Assembly: GCF_900184255.1 (NCBI RefSeq)
Contig: NZ_LT854637.1
Coordinates: forward strand, 245,963 to 309,962
Length of the DNA: 64,000 nt
Direction of reading: 5' to 3'
Source: Haloimpatiens massiliensis
Lineage (GTDB): Bacteria > Bacillota > Clostridia > Clostridiales > Clostridiaceae
Shown here: positions 58,843-64,000 of the stretch, in pieces
Position numbering within the stretch: the first letter of the stretch is position 1
How the letters are laid out: each line of letters opens with the position of its first letter
Notes under the pieces: model-generated
The model's input: the letters and a program-made list of their open reading frames with translations, nothing else
Told to the model about the DNA's origin: nothing
Database searches by the model: none
Position numbers and translations under genes: made by a program

Positions 58843-59940
58843 GTGAGAAAAAGATTTTTAATTATAATGGGAATTTTATGTTTTCTTTGTACCACAATTA
58901 TTGGATGTAAAAATAAAGAAGTAGATATACAGGAGCAGGAAAAGAAAATTGATACTAATGCAGCTTCTAATCTTGTGGATAGGTATATGATAGGGCTTAT
59001 TATGAAAGATTATGAAGGAGTTAAAAATTTGTATACTGAGGATATGATAAAGGAGCAGGGAAATTATAAAAAAAGTGATATAATTGTAAGAGGATATAGG
59101 ATAGAAGATGTATCTGAGATGGAAAAAAATTCTATTTTTAAAGTTAAAACTATCAGTACTAGGGAAAAAAGTGCATATACTAGTTTGGATGAGTATAGAA
59201 TTTCCGTAATAAAGGAGAAAGATGGATATAAAATAGGTGAGGTAAATATAAATCCACAAAAGGAAATATTTTCAGATGGAGATGAGGTTAGGATAAGGGA
59301 CAAAAGTAATGTTGAAACTAATTTGGTTATAGATACTGAAAAATTGCCTAAATCTGCATTTTCTAAGGATGATAAACTCAATATGTATAAGCAGGAGGTT
59401 CCAAGTAGAATTTTTAATGATACCAGTATATCTTTTGATGGTACAAAGGTTTTGGTATCCACTAAAGCTGAGGATGCTTATGCAGCTTCTATATTGATAG
59501 ACGAAACCTTAGCTGTTCAAGGTAATAATAAGAGCGCTGGTAAAGGTGCAGAAGATGGAGATAAACAATCACAAGATAATAAAAATAAAGGTATTAAGGA
59601 AAAACCTATAGGAAAAGAAATAGTTAATTTAGATATAATTAAGGATGCTACTGTAGACTATATGATTTTTTCACAAGATGAAAAATTTATTACCATTCAA
59701 TATACTAAAAATAATGGTGCAAAATGTATTAGAATTTATGAAAGTGATAGTGGTAAAATGATTCCAATAAAATTTGAAGAGAGTTTTCCTATAGATAAAG
59801 TAGATATTCAATTTTCTTATTTTGATAAAGAAAATGCAAATTTTCAAGTTTTACCTAAGGGTAATTTAGAAGGACAATACAAAGATTTAATAGGAAAGTG
59901 GAAATTAAATCTTAAAGATTTTAAAATTCATAGAATTTAG
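58843..59940 (+). CDS. Lipoprotein of unknown function
   Basis: A 365-aa lipoprotein: basic start, hydrophobic core and a lipobox Thr-Ile-Ile-Gly-Cys near residue 22. Residues ~40-140 look like an NTF2/SnoaL-type domain (Asp-Arg-Tyr-Met-Ile-Gly-Leu). A charged Lys/Asp/Gln-rich linker (~225-255) leads to a C-terminal beta-rich part. GTG at 58843, eight bases after GGAG, is preferred to the GTG at 58834 that overlaps the ribosome site. It ends 14 bp before the next gene. Confidence 0.65.
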   Translation: MRKRFLIIMGILCFLCTTIIGCKNKEVDIQEQEKKIDTNAASNLVDRYMIGLIMKDYEGVKNLYTEDMIKEQGNYKKSDIIVRGYRIEDVSEMEKNSIFKVKTISTREKSAYTSLDEYRISVIKEKDGYKIGEVNINPQKEIFSDGDEVRIRDKSNVETNLVIDTEKLPKSAFSKDDKLNMYKQEVPSRIFNDTSISFDGTKVLVSTKAEDAYAASILIDETLAVQGNNKSAGKGAEDGDKQSQDNKNKGIKEKPIGKEIVNLDIIKDATVDYMIFSQDEKFITIQYTKNNGAKCIRIYESDSGKMIPIKFEESFPIDKVDIQFSYFDKENANFQVLPKGNLEGQYKDLIGKWKLNLKDFKIHRI

Positions 59941-59954
59941 GAAGGAAGAAAAGG

Positions 59955-60872
59955 ATGATTTGGGGAGACAAAAGATATCACAGCTTAAATTATTTTTTAA
60001 GAGATAAATTTGGGGAAAAGGTATTTAAAATATCATTAGATGCAGGATTTTCATGCCCTAATAGAGATGGTACTATAGGTACTAAAGGGTGTATATACTG
60101 CAGTGAAAGAGGGTCTGGGGACTTTGCAGGAAACAGAAAGTTTTCTATAAGTGACCAATTTATAGATATAAAAAATATGATGAATAACAAGTGGAAAAAT
60201 GGAAAATATATAGCATACTTTCAAGCTTATACTAACACCTATGCATCTGTAGATGTACTTAGGAAAAAGTATGAAGAAGCTATAGAGATGGAAGGTGTTG
60301 TAGGATTAGCTATAGCTACTAGACCTGATTGTTTAGATGATGAGGTACTTTCTTTATTAGAGGAGTTTTCTAAAAAAGTTTATACGTGGGTAGAACTAGG
60401 ATTACAGACTTCTAATGAGAAAACTGCTAAATTGATAAATAGAGGTTACAAATTGGAGGTTTTTAACGAAGCTGTTTGTAATTTAAGAAAAAGAAATATA
60501 GATGTGGTAGTACACACTATATTTGGACTTCCAGGAGAAAATGAAGAAGATATGTTAAATACCATAAAGTACGTTTCTAATTGTGATGCACAGGGAATAA
60601 AAATACATCTTCTTCATCTTATGAAGAACACTCCTTTAGTTAAACTATATGAACAGGGAAAACTAAGATTTTTAGAAAAGGATGAATATATAGATTTGAT
60701 TTGTGAGGCTATTTCCGTATTGCCACCGCATATGGTAGTACACAGACTTACTGGTGATGCTCCTAGAAATTTACTTATAGGTCCTATGTGGAGTCTTAAA
60801 AAGTGGGAAGTTTTAAATGGAATAAATAAAGCTTTAGAAGATAGAAAAATATATCAAGGTATAAATTATTAA
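59955..60872 (+). CDS. Radical-SAM protein of the YtqA/YhcC (TIGR01212) type
   Basis: A 305-aa radical SAM protein with the family's spaced cluster motif: Cys34 (Phe-Ser-Cys-Pro-Asn-Arg-Asp-Gly-Thr), Cys46 and Cys49 (Gly-Cys-Ile-Tyr-Cys-Ser). A Val-Glu-Leu-Gly-Leu-Gln-Thr strand follows near 155. Members are common in bacteria; an RNA- or tRNA-related role has been suggested for some, but this is not settled here. It is in an operon with the upstream lipoprotein and the downstream comB gene (22-bp gap). Confidence 0.85.
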   Translation: MIWGDKRYHSLNYFLRDKFGEKVFKISLDAGFSCPNRDGTIGTKGCIYCSERGSGDFAGNRKFSISDQFIDIKNMMNNKWKNGKYIAYFQAYTNTYASVDVLRKKYEEAIEMEGVVGLAIATRPDCLDDEVLSLLEEFSKKVYTWVELGLQTSNEKTAKLINRGYKLEVFNEAVCNLRKRNIDVVVHTIFGLPGENEEDMLNTIKYVSNCDAQGIKIHLLHLMKNTPLVKLYEQGKLRFLEKDEYIDLICEAISVLPPHMVVHRLTGDAPRNLLIGPMWSLKKWEVLNGINKALEDRKIYQGINY

Positions 60873-60894
60873 AAGAAGAGTGGGGGATTTACTA

Positions 60895-61635
60895 ATGAAG
60901 ATAGATGTAATAATATCTGCTAATGATATAAAAGAAGAAAAAATAAAAGGAAAAACAGTGGTGGTAATAGATATGTTAAGAGCTACATCTGTTATAACTA
61001 CAGCACTTAATAATGGATGCAAGAAGGTTATTCCAGTGCTTACAGTGGAAGAAGCTAAAGAAATAGCTAAAAATAGCAAGGATTCATGTATACTTGGAGG
61101 AGAAAGAAATGCTGTTAAAATAGATGGATTTGATTTTTCTAATTCTCCCTTGGATTACAAAAAAGATGTTGCAAAAGATAAGGTATTAATTATGACTACT
61201 AGCAACGGTACTAGGGCTATAAATGCATGTATAAATGCAAATAATATTTTAATAGGTGCAATGTTAAATGCTAAAGCTGCAGCTAAAAGAGTAGTAGAGA
61301 TAAATAATGACTTAGTTATAGTTAATTCCGGAACTGCTGGTGAATTTTCTATGGATGACTTTATATGTGGCGGATATATAATACAATGTATAAAGGATTA
61401 TGTTAACGTAGAAATGACAGATATAGCTAAAACATCTCATTACATATATGAGTGTAACAATAATGTTATAGATTTTATTAAAGGAGCAAAACACTATAAT
61501 AGACTTAAAGAATTAGGGCTGGAAGATGACCTTACATATTGTTGTAGTAAGGATATAATAAGTATAGTTCCAGAATACAAAAATGGATGTATACTTAATG
61601 GAATACCTAAGAGTAAGGTACATGAAAATAAATAA
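60895..61635 (+). CDS. comB: 2-phosphosulfolactate phosphatase (ComB)
   Basis: A 246-aa enzyme that dephosphorylates 2-phospho-3-sulfolactate, known from coenzyme M synthesis and, in Bacillus, from spore sulfolactate. Family motifs are Asp-Met-Leu-Arg-Ala-Thr-Ser near 27, Gly-Gly-Glu-Arg near 66, Thr-Ser-Asn-Gly-Thr-Arg-Ala near 101 and Asn-Ser-Gly-Thr-Ala-Gly-Glu near 145. ATG 60895 follows GGGGGA and is preferred to GTG 60880. The last six codons and stop lie inside a family B repeat. Confidence 0.85.
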   Translation: MKIDVIISANDIKEEKIKGKTVVVIDMLRATSVITTALNNGCKKVIPVLTVEEAKEIAKNSKDSCILGGERNAVKIDGFDFSNSPLDYKKDVAKDKVLIMTTSNGTRAINACINANNILIGAMLNAKAAAKRVVEINNDLVIVNSGTAGEFSMDDFICGGYIIQCIKDYVNVEMTDIAKTSHYIYECNNNVIDFIKGAKHYNRLKELGLEDDLTYCCSKDIISIVPEYKNGCILNGIPKSKVHENK

Positions 61636-61775
61636 CAAGTGAAAGATGCTGGTATATTTTGTGTCAGACAAGGAAGCAGGTTCCGCCGCTAGTAGAACTA
61701 TCGGTGGGTTCTGCTGACGCAGTATGACGCAAAATAGACTAGCATACTGACTTGTTATTTATTTGAATGTGCCTA
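61614..61775. repeat. Family B palindromic repeat, full copy, inverted orientation
   Basis: It begins TAAGGTACATGAAAATAA inside the comB coding region and ends GAATGTGCCTAA. The centre (about 61660-61725) is complementary in order to that of the copy at 11835. The comB stop codon TAA is at 61633-61635. Confidence 0.88.
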
Positions 61776-61785
61776 AATAAAATTA

Positions 61786-61845
61786 ACATATCAAACATAA
61801 ATAAAAATCTGCTCTAGGGCAGATTTTTATTTATGTTTGATATGT
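61786..61845. terminator. Bidirectional terminator
   Basis: A 27-bp perfect stem (61786-61812 with 61819-61845, loop TCTAGG) with internal A and T runs, between convergent comB and the SH3 gene. Confidence 0.88.
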
Positions 61846-62303
61846 CAAAAATCTTCATTTTGGGGTGTGTCATTGCAGATTTTATTTGTAAGGCCGTTGT
61901 TAATTGATGAAATATAATTTTCTTTAATCCAACCCTTGGTGGTTACAGAATCTGGTAGATCTAAACACACATAAAACCAATTTCCAGAATCTACTTTAGC
62001 TTCATCCAATATATAAACTTTAGTATCTTCTTTAAAAGTAATAATTTCTGGAGAACTTTCTAATGGGGAAATATATAACGTGGCTCCTTTTTGTATAATT
62101 CCCCACTTGTATTTAGGAATGTTATAGGATATATTTATAGGTCTTTTGGGATATAATTCAGTTAGTTTGCTTCTCAAGGCATCGTTTTGCCTTGAAAGTA
62201 GAATTAGCTGTTTTTTTAAAATATCATTTTTCTTTGAAAATGTAAATAGAGTATAGGCATTGCCTCCTAAAGATATTAGTAGCATTAAGAAAAGAAAAAC
62301 CAA
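61845..62303 (-). CDS. Membrane-anchored SH3-domain protein
   Basis: A 152-aa protein with one N-terminal membrane helix (residues 1-18), a short coiled-coil-like helix (25-50) and a bacterial SH3-type domain (~68-140) with Trp-Gly-Ile-Ile, Gly-Asn-Trp-Phe-Tyr-Val and Gly-Trp-Ile-Lys strands. Such domains bind cell-wall peptides, so it probably sits outside, tied to the membrane. Function is otherwise unknown. Confidence 0.72.
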   Translation of the reverse strand: MVFLFLMLLISLGGNAYTLFTFSKKNDILKKQLILLSRQNDALRSKLTELYPKRPINISYNIPKYKWGIIQKGATLYISPLESSPEIITFKEDTKVYILDEAKVDSGNWFYVCLDLPDSVTTKGWIKENYISSINNGLTNKICNDTPQNEDF

Positions 62304-62357
62304 AAAAACTCCCCCTAATAAAGGATTCTTTATTATATTTATTTAATTAATATAATA

Positions 62358-62401
62358 AATATAACTCTCCTTGTATTTTCAAATGTAAGGAGAGTTATAT
62401 T
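62358..62401. terminator. Terminator downstream of HAD gene
   Basis: AATATAACTCTCCTT (62358-62372) pairs with AAGGAGAGTTATATT (62387-62401), just after the HAD gene stop on the minus strand. Confidence 0.82.
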
Positions 62402-62412
62402 TATAGTGTATA

Positions 62413-63075
62413 TTACACAACCGTTAGTAATTCTTCATAGGTGTGTATATATTTATCAGCTTCTTTAATTAGGGATTCCTTTTGATTTTCAGAAAAAGTA
62501 TCATGTATAGCTACAACTTTCATTCCAGCAGATTTAGCGCCTTGAACAGCAGGTAATATATCTTCAAAGACTATACAATGCTTTGGATTTACTTGAAGCC
62601 TATTAGCTGTTAAAAGATATATATCTGGAAATTGTTTGCCTCTGTTTACTTCATCTGTGGTACATATGGTGTCAAAAAAATTATATATATCATTTTTCTT
62701 TAGGGCAGCTTCTAAAAGAATTTTATTATTACTAGTAGCTAGTCCAATCTTAATATTCATGGATTTTAAAGCTTGCAAGTATTCTTTTGCACCAGGTTTA
62801 AGAGTTACGTTAAACTTATATTCATCATAAGCCATGTTATTCCATTCGTCCATTATTTGGTTTATAGAATCTTGAATATTGAATTTATTTTTAAAATAAG
62901 TGGCTGTTTCTTCAAAAGTTAAATGTTCTATAGAGGCTTTTAAGTCTTTTGGCACAGGGATACCTCTTTTTTTTAAGTATTCTTGATCAATTTTAGACCA
63001 TATCCACATAGAATCTATTAAAGTTCCGTCCATGTCAAATATAGCGGCTTTTATGTCCTTTAACAAATTAATCAC
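62413..63075 (-). CDS. HAD-superfamily hydrolase, phosphoglucomutase-like
   Basis: A 220-aa cytoplasmic phosphatase of HAD subfamily IA with a helical cap. The nucleophile and acid are Asp14 and Asp16 (Phe-Asp-Met-Asp-Gly-Thr-Leu-Ile-Asp-Ser). Motif II is Ala-Thr-Ser-Asn-Asn near 115, motif III a Lys near 149, and motif IV Val-Phe-Glu-Asp near 172. It is similar to beta-phosphoglucomutase and sugar-phosphate phosphatases; substrate unspecified. The ribosome site is GAGGTG. Confidence 0.87.
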   Translation of the reverse strand: MINLLKDIKAAIFDMDGTLIDSMWIWSKIDQEYLKKRGIPVPKDLKASIEHLTFEETATYFKNKFNIQDSINQIMDEWNNMAYDEYKFNVTLKPGAKEYLQALKSMNIKIGLATSNNKILLEAALKKNDIYNFFDTICTTDEVNRGKQFPDIYLLTANRLQVNPKHCIVFEDILPAVQGAKSAGMKVVAIHDTFSENQKESLIKEADKYIHTYEELLTVV

Positions 63076-63188
63076 CTCTTTATGAAAAATTAAAAAAGTT
63101 TAGAAAAACTGTAAATTTGTTTTGGCATAAAGCTATAGTTAGCTTAAGCCATTAGCATTAGTTATAATAATAATTTATTATATAATAA

Positions 63189-63216
63189 AAAATCCTGTGT
63201 ATAATACACAGGATTT
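63189..63216 (-). terminator. Terminator of tRNA-Pro
   Basis: AAAATCCTGTGT (63189-63200) pairs with ACACAGGATTTT (63205-63216), directly after the tRNA 3' end on the minus strand. Confidence 0.85.
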
Positions 63217-63292
63217 TGGTCGGGGTGACAGGGCTTGAACCTGCGACCTCATGGTCCCAAACCACGCGCGCTCCCATCTGCGCCACACCCCG
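63217..63292 (-). tRNA. tRNA-Pro (UGG)
   Basis: A 76-nt cloverleaf on the minus strand. The acceptor stem is CGGGGTG/CACCCCG, the anticodon arm CGTGG-TTTGGGA-CCATG carries TGG, and the T-arm is GCAGG-TTCAAGC-CCTGT. Discriminator A and an encoded CCA end (63219-63217) are present. Its own terminator follows. Confidence 0.96.
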
Positions 63293-63407
63293 AAGGACAA
63301 GAATAATTATATATGATTAACCTTCTTATGTCAACATAAAAAAAATAAAAAAATATTATTATATTGATAGAGCTATTAAAATACCTGTCAATATAATAAT
63401 ATTTTAC

Positions 63408-63722
63408 TTACTTTCTTTTCTCTTTATCTCCAATTCCTCGAGTAGGTACAGTGGACATGACAAAACCAACCAATATGGAAACTAAAGCTGAAGCCACTAT
63501 ATTTAGATAAACTATATATCTAGTTTTATAAAGAATAAGAGCTGTTATACCAGTAATTACAGCTGTGGCTACAAAAAGATATATTACGAATTTTGCAAAA
63601 GAGTTTAAAAATTTCTCATATAATTTATGGCGTGTTGGCCCACTTATAACTGCCCTAAATATTCCATAGGAAACAAGGATTAGTACTATATCAGATAAAG
63701 CTGAAATTAAAAAATTTTTCAT
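63408..63722 (-). CDS. Small membrane protein of unknown function
   Basis: A 104-aa protein with three hydrophobic helices (~5-28, ~42-68, ~72-95) and a basic C-terminal tail with Pro-Thr-Arg-Gly. The ATG complementary to 63720-63722 has GGAGGTG upstream; an in-frame start five codons earlier overlaps that site. I do not recognise the family. It is oriented as murC and lies after it, about 100 bp downstream, possibly in the same transcript. Confidence 0.65.
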   Translation of the reverse strand: MKNFLISALSDIVLILVSYGIFRAVISGPTRHKLYEKFLNSFAKFVIYLFVATAVITGITALILYKTRYIVYLNIVASALVSILVGFVMSTVPTRGIGDKEKRK

Positions 63723-63823
63723 ATACCACACCTCCAAGCACTTACTATATTATTTACAAAATGGTGTTATAAAATTCATAAATTTAGTAAATGCTTAAAG
63801 GAGATTACTTTATTTATTCATTG

Positions 63824-64000
63824 TTATTTATTAAGAAACATTTCCCCAACTTTAAATACATCCCCTGCACCTACAGTTAAGAGTATGTCTCCAGCACATA
63901 AAATAGGTTCTAAATAACTTACTATATCTTCGAAGTTATGGATATTTGAGCATTTAACACCTTTTTCTTTTATTTTATCTGAAAGCATTTGAGAATTTAT
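63824..64000 (-). CDS. murC: UDP-N-acetylmuramate--L-alanine ligase, C-terminal part
   Basis: The last 58 codons of a minus-strand gene that runs off the right edge. The end has Gly-Asp-Ile-Leu-Leu-Thr-Val-Gly-Ala-Gly-Asp-Val-Phe-Lys-Val-Gly-Glu, the typical C-terminal motif of MurC, which adds L-alanine to UDP-MurNAc in peptidoglycan synthesis. No catalytic residues are visible in this part, so the call depends on that one motif. Confidence 0.82.
   Translation of the reverse strand: MNSQMLSDKIKEKGVKCSNIHNFEDIVSYLEPILCAGDILLTVGAGDVFKVGEMFLNK

Overview
The window is a 64-kb piece of a very AT-rich, spore-forming, anaerobic Firmicute chromosome. Gene content points to the Clostridium botulinum group I / C. 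sporogenes neighbourhood. It has a csp-sleC cortex-germination locus and a heme-NO-binding (H-NOX) methyl-accepting chemotaxis protein of the type known from C. botulinum. It also has methionine gamma-lyase, D-serine dehydratase, T-box leaders and near-consensus TTGACA-17-TATAAT promoters. The species call is inference from gene families, not from a database match.

Layout. 1-1.8 kb: remnant of one IS4-like transposase, then a complete IS4-family element with 15-bp inverted repeats and a 7-bp target duplication. 1.9-10.2 kb: lipoprotein, M24 peptidase, ECF S component, class-V aminotransferase, purine permease, HesB-like protein and a membrane protein. 10.2-18.7 kb: amino-acid catabolism and transport (methionine gamma-lyase, D-serine dehydratase, SSS symporter, YitT, EamA) and an HD protein. 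18.9-19.2 kb: promoter, tandem glycine riboswitch and terminator with no gene directly behind them. 20-23 kb: four-gene ABC exporter. 23.4-29 kb: aldehyde dehydrogenase, T-box-asnS, T-box-putP. 29.1-31.4 kb: double-cubane-cluster protein, DUF3343 and activase operon. 31.6-34.1 kb: znuABC-type metal importer behind a Zur-like operator. 34.3-40 kb: large glutamine synthetase, murI, an unknown, ppiB, DUF3783 and a transcription factor with a degenerate S24 domain. 40-41.5 kb: decaying small genes. 41.7-47 kb: tandem Csp protease and sleC. 47.3-56.1 kb: H-NOX chemoreceptor, glpP, G3P dehydrogenase genes, glpK and a lipase. 56.5-64 kb: two radical-SAM proteins, membrane and lipoproteins, comB, SH3 protein, HAD phosphatase, tRNA-Pro and the 3' end of murC.

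Genes working together. glpP, an antiterminator-type leader, three oxidoreductase genes, glpK and a monoacylglycerol-lipase-like gene form a glycerol/glyceride utilisation region. The Csp protein and SleC form a protease/cortex-hydrolase pair. ZnuA, ZnuC and ZnuB form one minus-strand operon.

The most distinctive layer is non-coding. Several families of long palindromic repeats recur between genes. Family A is about 310 bp with 7-8-bp target duplications, so MITE-like. Family B is about 165 bp. Family C is about 230 bp plus a shared tail module. Family D is octamer arrays. Several sit exactly at 3' ends of genes, in two cases supplying the last codons. Other points of note are an orphan glycine riboswitch, two neighbouring genes lacking AUG starts, a Csp fusion in which both protease domains keep the catalytic triad, and a ZnuA lacking its usual first metal histidine.
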